Shown in pieces: positions 1-6,921 of a stretch of DNA of 13,172 nt. Source of the DNA: an uncultured Prevotella sp. (lineage in GTDB: Bacteria; Bacteroidota; Bacteroidia; Bacteroidales; Bacteroidaceae). Location of the stretch: NCBI GenBank assembly GCA_934256705.1, contig CAKQPF010000078.1, positions 1-13,172 on the forward strand. Direction: 5' to 3'. Each line of letters starts with the position of its first letter. Position 1 is the first letter of the stretch. The notes below the pieces were generated by a model. That model was not told where the DNA came from. It did no database searches and worked only from the letters and a program-made list of their open reading frames with translations. The position numbers were made by a program, and so were the translations under genes.

Positions 1-116
1 CAGTAACGCAAATTGAAATTGCTAACTGGCTGATACTGCAAGAGAAACGGTTTGGCTATGTTAAACTTGGGTTAATATTTAGGTTTTTATCAATAGTTAT
101 TTTTTTAATTCCGGTT
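1..116. other. Window-edge segment, no supported gene
   Basis: No gene with a start codon is supported here. On the minus strand this is where RNA from the promoter at 117-147 would begin, so it is probably the 5' leader of a leftward gene beyond the window edge; no ATG occurs on that strand in this stretch. On the plus strand one frame is open from the window edge to a TAA at 123-125 (about 40 codons, ending in a hydrophobic run). It could be the tail of a gene entering from the left or a chance frame; I do not recognise it. Confidence 0.3.
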
Positions 117-147
117 CAAAGGTAAGGATTATTCTTGAACCGTACAA
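117..147 (-). promoter_or_regulatory. Leftward Bacteroidota-type promoter in repeat copy 1
   Basis: Read on the minus strand, a TTG (plus 145-147) is followed after 20 nt by TACCTTTG (plus 117-124). This fits the Bacteroidota housekeeping pattern of a -33 TTG and a -7 TAnnTTTG about 20 nt apart. Transcription would run off the left edge of the window. The same arrangement occurs in the second repeat copy, which strengthens the call. Confidence 0.5.
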
Positions 148-500
148 GTCCATAATGGTTCATAACTGAAAATAGTTGGTTTTTGGCTTGATTCTCGTAT
201 TGTTTTGGACTGTTTTGTAGGTGGTAGTGCTTAGTTGGTACTGTCTTCCAGACAGATTTTTGTATTTATAGTCTCATTATCCCGAGACTTAGTCCCGGGT
301 TACTCTCGCTTTGCTCGGTATAGGCTTCCAGCCTAATCTTCTTGTTTATCGTTGATAGTGGGGTAGTCAGTCTTTTTAATAGCAACTCACCAACTGCCAC
401 CCACATTATTTATATAAATGTGCAAGCATTGAAGAAAACGGAAACAATAAACAAATATATTTTTTTATATTTTTTCTTTGTTTTTCTCTATTGATATTTT
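117..500. repeat. Imperfect direct repeat, copy 1 (promoter cassette)
   Basis: This stretch is matched by 1361-1720 in the same orientation. The first 140 positions align without gaps, with about 14 differences by eye (about 90% identity). Positions 256-280 are replaced by unrelated sequence in the other copy; similarity then resumes to about 500. Three hairpins are conserved: 241-255 (CTGTCT/AGACAG, loop TCC), 281-299 (one mismatch) and 321-335 (TAGGCT/AGCCTA, loop TCC). The left end coincides with the -7 box of a leftward promoter. No transposase or terminal inverted repeats are visible. A 46-codon minus-strand frame in it is also present in copy 2, but its changes do not look protein-like. 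Together with 501-560 this accounts for the gene-free stretch left of the nuclease remnant. Confidence 0.85.
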
Positions 501-506
501 TCACAT

Positions 507-522
507 CCCCACGGCAGTGGGG
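507..522. other. GC-rich hairpin downstream of the nuclease remnant
   Basis: CCCCAC and GTGGGG form a perfect 6-bp stem around a GGCA loop, about 40 nt beyond the out-of-frame end of the yhcG remnant. On the minus strand it is followed by A-rich rather than T-rich sequence, so it is not a convincing intrinsic terminator for that gene. It lies just outside repeat copy 1. Its function is unknown. Confidence 0.4.
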
Positions 523-560
523 ACTGAGGGGCATCTTTTACTTGCGAAGGTTCTGTTATA

Positions 561-1236
561 TCACTTGTTAAACCCATTTTGACCATTCTGAAGCCAGAAG
601 AAAGCCTTTTGCTGCTCTATCTCGCGACGGAGTTCTTCCTGCGTGGGCATATAGGTGAGGTACTTGGCAGCATAGAGCTAATCGTTTGTTCTGCGACTTC
701 AAGAGACGCTTATAGTACTGAGAGGACACATTGCGTTGCAAGGTGCGAGTGCTCCACATCTCAGTGGCAGCTTCATGCTCGTACCACGAACGGGCTTCTG
801 TATCTTCTACTTGGAGTGTAATGCTATAGTGAGTCCATGACAGACGTATCGGAGATTTTCCAGTCAGTGATTGGAAAATGTTTTCATCGATGACAACTTC
901 TGATTTTCCAGTCAGTGATTGGAAAAAGTCTGGATGGCTAACATAAAATGACACAAACAGATAGAGATTGCTTTTTGAGAAACCTCTTCCATACCTTTTC
1001 ACCAAATCAGCAGCAAGTTTCTTGATTACCTGCTCGCCATAGTCAGCACGCTGTTCTTTCAGCACCTCATGCTGAATGCGCATACCGAGCAGCCAGTTGC
1101 GCTTGATGAGCATCTCGTTGACTGCCTGATATGCCGACTGCTGGGACTGTTCTATGATAACGCATGAATCCTTTAGCAGTCCTTCCTGAGAGAGAAGTTT
1201 GGCATCATGCAGAGTTATTCCGTTTGGGCTATCCAT
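561..1236 (-). pseudogene. YhcG-family (DUF1016) PDDEXK nuclease, core deleted
   Basis: YhcG-family proteins join an N-terminal DUF1016_N domain to a C-terminal PDDEXK nuclease domain and are common in accessory and defence-associated DNA. From the ATG at 1236 the product keeps the N-terminal domain (about residues 1-180, with motifs SWTHY, ARSWYE, WSTRTLQRNVSSQYY and RLLKSQ). It then runs into unrelated residues and stops at 568-570 (222 aa in total). In another minus-strand frame, just after a TAG, plus positions about 561-677 encode a typical family C-terminus (KYLTYMPTQEELRREIEQQK), ending at a TGA at 561-563. The nuclease core of roughly 150 residues (E. coli YhcG is about 375 aa) is therefore missing at a junction near 678-690. 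It has its own promoter at 1361-1391. A truncated N-terminal protein might still be made, but nuclease activity is not expected. The family assignment comes from recalled motifs. Confidence 0.8.
854..926. repeat. Two 25-bp direct repeats inside the yhcG remnant
   Basis: An identical 25-bp segment occurs at 854-878 and 902-926, with a period of 48 bp (16 codons). It duplicates the peptide FQSLTGKS in the linker before the SWTHY motif. The period is a multiple of three, so the reading frame is kept. In the relatives I recall, this linker also varies in length; here it looks like a slippage-prone minisatellite unit. Confidence 0.8.
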
Positions 1237-1360
1237 TATGGTTGCCTATATTTTCTATTCTACATAGTATCCTATCGTGCCCGTCTGCTGGGTAGCAGGA
1301 GTGAATACGTATTCCTGCTTATTGCTCTGTATAAGCGCCACAATGGCATATTATACCTTG
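1237..1360 (-). promoter_or_regulatory. 5' leader of the yhcG remnant with palindrome
   Basis: About 120 nt separate the predicted transcription start (just left of 1361) from the ATG at 1236. The leader contains the perfect 12-nt palindrome GAATACGTATTC at 1303-1314, inside GCAGGA (1295-1300) and TCCTGC (1313-1318), which can form a hairpin. No strong Shine-Dalgarno is seen, as is usual in Bacteroidota. The palindrome could be an operator or an RNA stem; nothing visible decides between them. Confidence 0.35.
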
Positions 1361-1391
1361 CAAAGGTAATGATTATTCTTGAACCATACAA
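1361..1391 (-). promoter_or_regulatory. Leftward Bacteroidota-type promoter for yhcG remnant
   Basis: On the minus strand, TTG (plus 1389-1391) and TACCTTTG (plus 1361-1368) are separated by 20 nt, matching the Bacteroidota -33/-7 consensus. The predicted start would give a leader of roughly 120 nt before the yhcG ATG. The boxes and their spacing are the same in repeat copy 1, although flanking bases differ. Confidence 0.55.
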
Positions 1392-1720
1392 GTCTTTAAT
1401 GGTTTATAGCCTAAAATAGTTGGTTTTTGGCTTGATTCTCGTCTTGTTTGGGGCCGTTTTGTTGGTGATAGTGCTTAGTTGGTACTGTCTTCCAGACAGA
1501 TGAGGAGGGGGCGCTTATAGGCCCGAGACTGCGTCCCGGGTTACTCTCGCTTTGCTCTGTATAGGCTTCCAGCCTAATCTTCTTGTTTATTTGTGATAGT
1601 GGGTTAGTATGTCTTTTTAATAGCAACTCACCAACTGTCACCCACATATTTTATATAAACGTGCAAGCATTCAAGAAAACGGAAAAAATATATTTGTTTA
1701 TTTTTATTTGTTGATATTTT
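1361..1720. repeat. Imperfect direct repeat, copy 2 (promoter cassette)
   Basis: This is the second copy of the element at 117-500. Conserved hairpins are at 1485-1499, 1522-1540 and 1562-1576, with the same stems and TCC loops in the first and third. The segment 1501-1521 differs from copy 1. The homology stops at the -7 box on the left and around a shared TTGATATTTT on the right (1711-1720, and 491-500 in copy 1). Beyond the right boundary an 11-mer, TACTTGCGAAG, is also shared (539-549 and 1745-1755), so the duplicated unit may once have been longer. Copies 1 and 2 bracket the nuclease remnant. Together with the yhcG leader and the terminator region, this accounts for the gene-free stretch 1237-1834. 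Confidence 0.85.
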
Positions 1721-1762
1721 ATCAATGATTAGCAACTCGTAAGCTACTTGCGAAGTTCGAGG

Positions 1763-1808
1763 AAAAAAGAAAAGTGCCGAACGGGATTGCTCCTATTCGA
1801 CACTTTTT
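1763..1808 (-). terminator. Intrinsic terminator at the end of the susC operon
   Basis: Positions 1770-1781 and 1796-1807 are inverted repeats of 12 nt with one mismatch. On the minus strand the stem is followed by a TTTTTT-containing tract (plus 1763-1768). It lies about 27 nt after the GH63 stop codon and is oriented to end the leftward operon. Confidence 0.75.
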
Positions 1809-1834
1809 TCATAAAAACTAAAACTAACTACTTA

Positions 1835-3718
1835 TCATTTTCCGTAATCATTGTATAACATCAGCAAGCAAGCTGCACTCCAACTGAAATGGGAAGCCTT
1901 AAGCGGTTTGCCGGTGTGCGTATCATAATTCTCGTGGATAGGTGTTCCTGCCGAGATGCCTTCCAGATTGCGGAACACCTGATCGGTGTAGGCATCCGCT
2001 TTCCTGTGCTCGCCATAGTTGCGGTAGCCCTTGATGCCATAATAGGTCTGGTCGAGCCAGATAGGACCACGCCAATAGCCCTTAGGGTCATACTTAGGAT
2101 TGTCTGCCGCTATAGTAGGGAATGGGATATAGGTGGAGAATTTCTTTTTGTTGTCAAAGAGCTTTCTTGCCATAGCAAACTGCTTAGGTGTAGCGATGTT
2201 TGCCCAGAACGGAATATAGCCTTCACAACCTGCTTCACGGACGAAATCTCTGTTTTCATTCAGTCGTCTGTCATAGAAGAAGCCATCTTTCTTATCAAAG
2301 AAATAATCTGCCACTAAGTTACGATAGTCTGGTAAGTCGAAAGGCTCACCGAGCAGTTCGGCAAACTTCTTGAGCAAGGTATATTCCAATGACAGGTAAG
2401 CATTGAGATCCACGCTTTCCTGGTCTGTGCTCCACGCATTCTCAGCGTCATTCTTCAGCATCTTTGTGTCATCGAAACGGATAGCATTATCCATTCCACT
2501 CTCCCATGCCGCGGCTTCGAGTGTGCCATCAGTGGAACCAAATTCGCAGATATGATTCTTGTCATGATCACGCTTCTCATACCACCACTTATGATACTTC
2601 AAGAGCTTAGGATACATTTCCTTGACGAAAGCTAAGTCATTATTGTGCTCATAGATTTCGTTTACAGCCCAAGCTGCCAAAGGAGGCTTTGAGTCTCGTG
2701 TGTTATTCTCGGAAGCATCAGGATAGATGCAGTCGATAATCATGCCATCAGGCTGCTGATAATCGAACATTACGCGGATATTATCCTTTGCCAACTCAGG
2801 GAAGAAGGAAGCCATTCCTGCAGAGAAACGCCAGCAATCCCATGCCCAGCAACCCACGAAATAACCTACAGCATGACTTGGCACGATGCCATCATGATAG
2901 AGATTGCCACGCTTTGTGCGCCAGTTGGACAGCAGGGTGACGATGGACTTTGCGGCCACTCTGTTGTAGTCAGCCGGCATATCATCGCGTATCACCTTCT
3001 CAAGGTAACCGTTCCATCGGCTTTCATTTGCCTCAAGAGCAGCGGAAGGATTGGCAAGCAGACTGGCAATATGCACATTCTGCACCGACTCCTCTGTGTC
3101 TTGCTCGACGATAGAGATTGCAACTGTCAACTGACTTACGCCAGCAGGCAACTGAGCGACATAGTTATGATCGCTTGTTTCCAGTTTTACCTGCTTGGGG
3201 AAGGTCAGCATTATGCGCTCGCTATGAAGGTCGCCGATGGTGACGGTGTTGCCCTTCAGGGAAAGATGCAGCTTGCTGCTGATGCTGTCGCCAGTGAAGG
3301 TAAGAGGAAGTTTGGCAGGATTGGAGACAGTAAGCAGAGCTGTGCGAGCATCTACAAACTGCATGCTCTCCATGATTTCAGCGCCATCTTTCCGTAAAGT
3401 CATGCGCACTTCACCTGGATAATAGCTCTGCTCAGCCAGACTTGCACCGGAGAGGGAGACCAGGGAGCGGGCATACCAATTACGATAGTAGATGCTGAAA
3501 GGACCGCAAAAGCCGGTAGTAGGCTTCTCTTTCTCGGAGAGCGTGAAGCCCATCCATGATCCCATATCCGTGAAACATCCATTCTGACGACGAGGGACTC
3601 CAGGCGTAAGGGATATATCCACAATGTCTTTATACGCCCCACGAGTGGTCTGCGCCACGCTATCCAGTGATAGCATGGCGAGACCTAAAGTCATTATCGC
3701 TATAGATTTATAGTTCAT
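1835..3718 (-). CDS. Secreted GH63 (YgjK-type) alpha-glucosidase
   Basis: This is a 627-aa exo-acting glycoside hydrolase with a Sec signal peptide (MNYKSIAIMTLGLAMLSLDS, cleavage likely after SVA, no lipobox), so it is probably periplasmic. Residues about 24-235 form the N-terminal beta-sandwich domain and about 250-627 the (alpha/alpha)6 barrel. Resemblance to E. coli YgjK is clear at WAWDCWRFSAGMASFFPELA (291-310), in the KPPLAAW region and at KGYWRGPIWLDQTYYGIKGY (546-565). By analogy, D410 in WESGMD is the general acid and E596 in IHENYD the general base; both are present. Compared with YgjK (about 780 aa) it lacks a long insertion just before WESG (only about ten residues, 393-402), so the active site may be more open. 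It starts 9 nt after the GH2 stop, with a GGAG before its ATG, and is the last gene of the operon. YgjK acts on alpha-glucosides and has been linked to Glc-alpha-1,2-Gal; the substrate here is inferred. Confidence 0.92.
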   Translation of the reverse strand: MNYKSIAIMTLGLAMLSLDSVAQTTRGAYKDIVDISLTPGVPRRQNGCFTDMGSWMGFTLSEKEKPTTGFCGPFSIYYRNWYARSLVSLSGASLAEQSYYPGEVRMTLRKDGAEIMESMQFVDARTALLTVSNPAKLPLTFTGDSISSKLHLSLKGNTVTIGDLHSERIMLTFPKQVKLETSDHNYVAQLPAGVSQLTVAISIVEQDTEESVQNVHIASLLANPSAALEANESRWNGYLEKVIRDDMPADYNRVAAKSIVTLLSNWRTKRGNLYHDGIVPSHAVGYFVGCWAWDCWRFSAGMASFFPELAKDNIRVMFDYQQPDGMIIDCIYPDASENNTRDSKPPLAAWAVNEIYEHNNDLAFVKEMYPKLLKYHKWWYEKRDHDKNHICEFGSTDGTLEAAAWESGMDNAIRFDDTKMLKNDAENAWSTDQESVDLNAYLSLEYTLLKKFAELLGEPFDLPDYRNLVADYFFDKKDGFFYDRRLNENRDFVREAGCEGYIPFWANIATPKQFAMARKLFDNKKKFSTYIPFPTIAADNPKYDPKGYWRGPIWLDQTYYGIKGYRNYGEHRKADAYTDQVFRNLEGISAGTPIHENYDTHTGKPLKASHFSWSAACLLMLYNDYGK

Positions 3719-3727
3719 ATTCTCCGC

Positions 3728-6700
3728 TTATTTTATGTTCTTGATAGTAAAGCTGTAACTCCACTCCTTTGGTGTGATGGTATATTCCGGATGCACCATA
3801 GCGCCCCATGTATTGTCACCACCGACACCCATCTGCAGATGGTCGATGTTTACCCATACCATATCCTTCTTGTCAACGCATCCGCCGTGGCGATGTGCCT
3901 GCATAGAAGGAATGTAATGAAGGTCATCCTGTGGGAAGTTCCATGCGCTGACGCTCAATGGCTCTTCGCCTTCTACCATGATGCCGTCACCAGACTTGGA
4001 AGCGAGTGTGAACCAGCGTACGTCACACTTGTTTGCAGTCTCCTGTGCTCTTACGTAAGGATGATACTGATCCCATACGCTTGCAGAATATTTGCCTACG
4101 AGATAGCCGCTCTTTCTGTCAGAATAGTTCTCCTGAGGACCTCTTCCGAGCCATGTCATCTGGTCATAGTCAGCCTTCAGAATCATGCGCATTCCGAGAC
4201 GAGGAATCTCTGGTAAAGCCTTATTGCCAGGAGTGAAGTGCATGTTCACGTCAATATTGCCATTAGGAAGCATATTATAGGTGATAACCATGTCTGACTC
4301 CTGCTCCGGCATGTCGAAGTGAGCTTCCACAGTAGCCTTCTGATTGCCGTCAGCAGACTCAGCCTTAATGCTCTTCAGCACCATATTCTTGCCAGCTTCA
4401 CGCCATGTGCCACAGCGCTCCTGAGTGCCATTAGCCACATCATTATCGGTGATACCACGCCAGAAGTTTGGCTGCAAGCCTGCTATAAGCATCTCCTTAC
4501 CATCATATTGCAATGATGTCATCTCGCCAGACTTCTTTGAGAAAGTTATGCTATAATTGCTTGATTTGCCCTTGATGGTGATGTCGTCGGCAGTCTCTGT
4601 CTTTTCAATCTGTCCAGTTACAGCCTCTTGTTTCTTCACGAGCTGCACAGGCAACAGCATCTGTTCGATAGCTACCTCATGTCCGGCAGCGACAGCACCA
4701 GTAGCATTCTTGCTGAATGCACGCAGTGTGAGGAAATATTCCTTATCGTCAGTAGCAGGAAGAACGCCCATTGGGATTTCGATTTCAGTGCTCTGATGAG
4801 GCTTGAGGGTTGGGAAATTCATCTTTCCGCTCTTGATAGTCTCGCCATTAGCCTCTACTGCCCATACGAGCTGATAGTTGTCGAGGGTAGAGAAGTCAAA
4901 GCGGTTTGTCACCTTGATGCGGTTCTGCATGAATGCTACAGGCTCGAAAGCGATGTACTGATAGACTTTCTTCACCTCCCAGATATGAGGATGCAAAGAG
5001 CGGTCGGCTGCCACGAGACCGTTAGCACAGAAGTTAGAGTCGTTTACCACACCTACGAAGCCCATGTCGCCACCGTAAGCCCAGTATTTATGACCTTTAT
5101 CATCGGTCTTGGCGATGGTCTGATCGACCCAGTCCCAGATAAATCCACCCTGCAACTGGTCATATTTGTAAATCAAATCCCAGTAGTCCTTCAGGTTGCC
5201 CTCACTGTTACCCATGGCATGAGCATACTCACAGAGAATCAATGGGCGGGCATCGCGCTGGTTAGCATGGCGGCGCAAAGCCCAGATGCGTGCATACATC
5301 GGACAATAGATGTCAGATTTACCATTATATCCACCGCCTTCATACTGTACCGGACGTGTAGGATCCATCTCTTTGCTCATGTCATAGAGCTTGTCGAAGT
5401 GCTTGCCATATCCGCTCTCGTTACCCATAGACCATATAATGACGGCTGTCTGGTTGCGGTCGCGCTTTATCATGCGATACATACGGTCGTGGAAAGCAGG
5501 ATACCAGTCTTCTCTGTCAGCAAGCTGTTTGAACTCTGTGTCCAGGATACCGTGGCACTCGATGTTTGCCTCATCTACCATGTAGAGACCATACTTTTCG
5601 CAGAGCTGATACCATTCAGAGTAGTTAGGATAGTGGGAAGTACGTACAGCGTTGATATTGAATTGCTTCATCATCTTCACGTCCTTCACCATCTCGTCGA
5701 TAGAGAGAGTTCTGCCATGCACGGCATTGTGCTCCTGACGGTTTACACCCTTGATGGTGATTGCCACGCCATTGACCAGAAGCTGTCCGTTCTTCATCTC
5801 TATGGTGCGGAAACCGAATGGTTGAGCCACGCTTTCCTGCACTCTGCCGTTCTTGTCGGTAGTATTGATGACGAGAGTATAGAGATATGGAGTCTCAGCA
5901 TTCCAAGGCTGGACATTCTGGAGTTCCTTTGCGAAATGGAGCAATGTGTCAGCAGGAGAAGTGATGTTCTTGCTCATGCTGAAGAGTTGCTTTCCTGCAG
6001 CAGAAAGAACCTTGACTTCCACCTTCTGTCCCTTCTGGGGATTGAGCATGTTTACGTCGAGGGAGAAGTTGCCATCCTTATAATGATTGATGAGGCTGTT
6101 GCCCAATACGTAGTCATTCATGCGGCTCTTAGGGCGTGCCTGGATAAATACGTTGCGCTCAATGCCACTGTATTTCCAGTAGTCCTGGTCCTCCAAGTAA
6201 CTGCCGTCGCTGAAACGTAACACCTTCATAGCCAGACGATTCTTACCTTTCTTCAGGAACTTGGAAATATCGAAGTGTGCAGGCAGGCGGCTGTCTTCGC
6301 TATAGCCTACAAACTTACCGTTAATCCAAATATAGAAAGCAGATTCCACACCTTCGAAATCCATGATGATATCCATTCCCTTCCAGTTTTCTGGCACGGT
6401 GAATTCATGCACATAATGGCCTACAGGGTTGTAATCCTGTGGTACGTATGGAGGGTTTGCCTTGAAAGGATATGTTACGTCGGTATAGATTGGAGCATCG
6501 AAGCCTTGAAGTTCCCAGCTTCCTGGCACGTTGATGTTCTGCCAATCATTTACATTATATGATGGTTTGAAGAAATCATTCAAAGCGAGGCTTGGTTTCT
6601 TCACGAGTTTGAATTTCCACACACCATCCAGAGAGCGACGGCGCTCAGTCTGTGTGTTTAATTGGAAACGGCGTGCATCATCCATCTTCAACTGTGCCAC

Positions 6701-6886
6701 TGCAGCGTGCTCGCTTGTGAAAGGCAAGTAGTGGGCAGTCATCGGCATACGGTTGATATTGGTGATGGTGGCATCCTGCCATGGGTCAGAGCCTGTGGCC
6801 TGTGAGTTGTTCTGGGCAGTAGCCACAGAAGAGTGGGCACAGAACAGACCCATACATATTATAAAAGAACTAATGAATCGTCTCAT
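3728..6886 (-). CDS. Secreted GH2 beta-galactosidase (LacZ-type)
   Basis: This 1052-aa GH2 enzyme is predicted to remove terminal beta-galactose from oligosaccharides. I chose the ATG at 6886: it gives a clean Sec signal peptide (MRRFISSFIICMGLFCAHSS, then VATAQ), whereas the longer frame to 6916 would start with TTG. Domain order is LacZ-like: a jelly-roll sugar-binding domain (about 80-250), an immunoglobulin-like domain, a TIM barrel (about 370-650), a second Ig-like domain and a C-terminal beta-sandwich (about 780-1050). In the ATG numbering, the acid/base is E490 in WSMGNESGYG and the nucleophile is E553 in ILCEYAHAMGNSEG. FGFRTIEMKNGQLLVNGVAI and the HYPNYSEWYQLCEKYGLYMVDEANIECHG region (418-446) are family hallmarks. 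Unlike cytoplasmic LacZ it is exported, presumably to the periplasm behind SusCD. It lies 35 nt after the lysO C-half gene and 9 nt before the GH63 gene. Beta-galactosidase is the best guess among GH2 activities, judged from LacZ-type length and motifs. Confidence 0.93.
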   Translation of the reverse strand: MRRFISSFIICMGLFCAHSSVATAQNNSQATGSDPWQDATITNINRMPMTAHYLPFTSEHAAVAQLKMDDARRFQLNTQTERRRSLDGVWKFKLVKKPSLALNDFFKPSYNVNDWQNINVPGSWELQGFDAPIYTDVTYPFKANPPYVPQDYNPVGHYVHEFTVPENWKGMDIIMDFEGVESAFYIWINGKFVGYSEDSRLPAHFDISKFLKKGKNRLAMKVLRFSDGSYLEDQDYWKYSGIERNVFIQARPKSRMNDYVLGNSLINHYKDGNFSLDVNMLNPQKGQKVEVKVLSAAGKQLFSMSKNITSPADTLLHFAKELQNVQPWNAETPYLYTLVINTTDKNGRVQESVAQPFGFRTIEMKNGQLLVNGVAITIKGVNRQEHNAVHGRTLSIDEMVKDVKMMKQFNINAVRTSHYPNYSEWYQLCEKYGLYMVDEANIECHGILDTEFKQLADREDWYPAFHDRMYRMIKRDRNQTAVIIWSMGNESGYGKHFDKLYDMSKEMDPTRPVQYEGGGYNGKSDIYCPMYARIWALRRHANQRDARPLILCEYAHAMGNSEGNLKDYWDLIYKYDQLQGGFIWDWVDQTIAKTDDKGHKYWAYGGDMGFVGVVNDSNFCANGLVAADRSLHPHIWEVKKVYQYIAFEPVAFMQNRIKVTNRFDFSTLDNYQLVWAVEANGETIKSGKMNFPTLKPHQSTEIEIPMGVLPATDDKEYFLTLRAFSKNATGAVAAGHEVAIEQMLLPVQLVKKQEAVTGQIEKTETADDITIKGKSSNYSITFSKKSGEMTSLQYDGKEMLIAGLQPNFWRGITDNDVANGTQERCGTWREAGKNMVLKSIKAESADGNQKATVEAHFDMPEQESDMVITYNMLPNGNIDVNMHFTPGNKALPEIPRLGMRMILKADYDQMTWLGRGPQENYSDRKSGYLVGKYSASVWDQYHPYVRAQETANKCDVRWFTLASKSGDGIMVEGEEPLSVSAWNFPQDDLHYIPSMQAHRHGGCVDKKDMVWVNIDHLQMGVGGDNTWGAMVHPEYTITPKEWSYSFTIKNIK

Positions 6887-6900
6887 ATAAAAATGAAATT

Positions 6901-6913
6901 TTAAGTAGGTTTT
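6901..6913 (-). promoter_or_regulatory. ACCTACTTA leader motif before GH2
   Basis: On the minus strand AAAACCTACTTAA lies 15-27 nt before the GH2 ATG. A close relative occurs before the first lysO gene (7851-7864) and a weaker one in the susC leader (13106-13117). It could be a shared operator or RNA-binding site. Only three instances exist here, so the call is tentative. Confidence 0.25.
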
Positions 6914-6921
6914 CAAAGATA

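Noticed and set aside
507..522. GC-rich hairpin as intrinsic terminator of the yhcG remnant
   Set aside because: On the transcribed strand the stem is followed by A-rich sequence, not a T-tract.
1411..1647. 78-codon minus-strand open frame in repeat copy 2, with a 46-codon counterpart in copy 1
   Set aside because: The frame is shared because the DNA is repeated. Differences between copies are mostly amino-acid changing and the ends diverge, so there is no sign of protein-level selection.
117..1720. Composite transposon or insertion sequences flanking the nuclease remnant
   Set aside because: The repeats encode no transposase, show no terminal inverted repeats, and I saw no target-site duplication.
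4628..6220. 530-codon open frame on the plus strand across the GH2 gene
   Set aside because: It is antisense to a clear LacZ-type gene with all catalytic motifs, its translation resembles no family I know, and such long antisense frames arise from codon bias.
6887..6916. Ten-residue N-terminal extension of GH2 from a TTG start at 6916
   Set aside because: It would put a polar extension before an already complete signal peptide; the ATG at 6886 has a typical AT-rich Bacteroidota leader.
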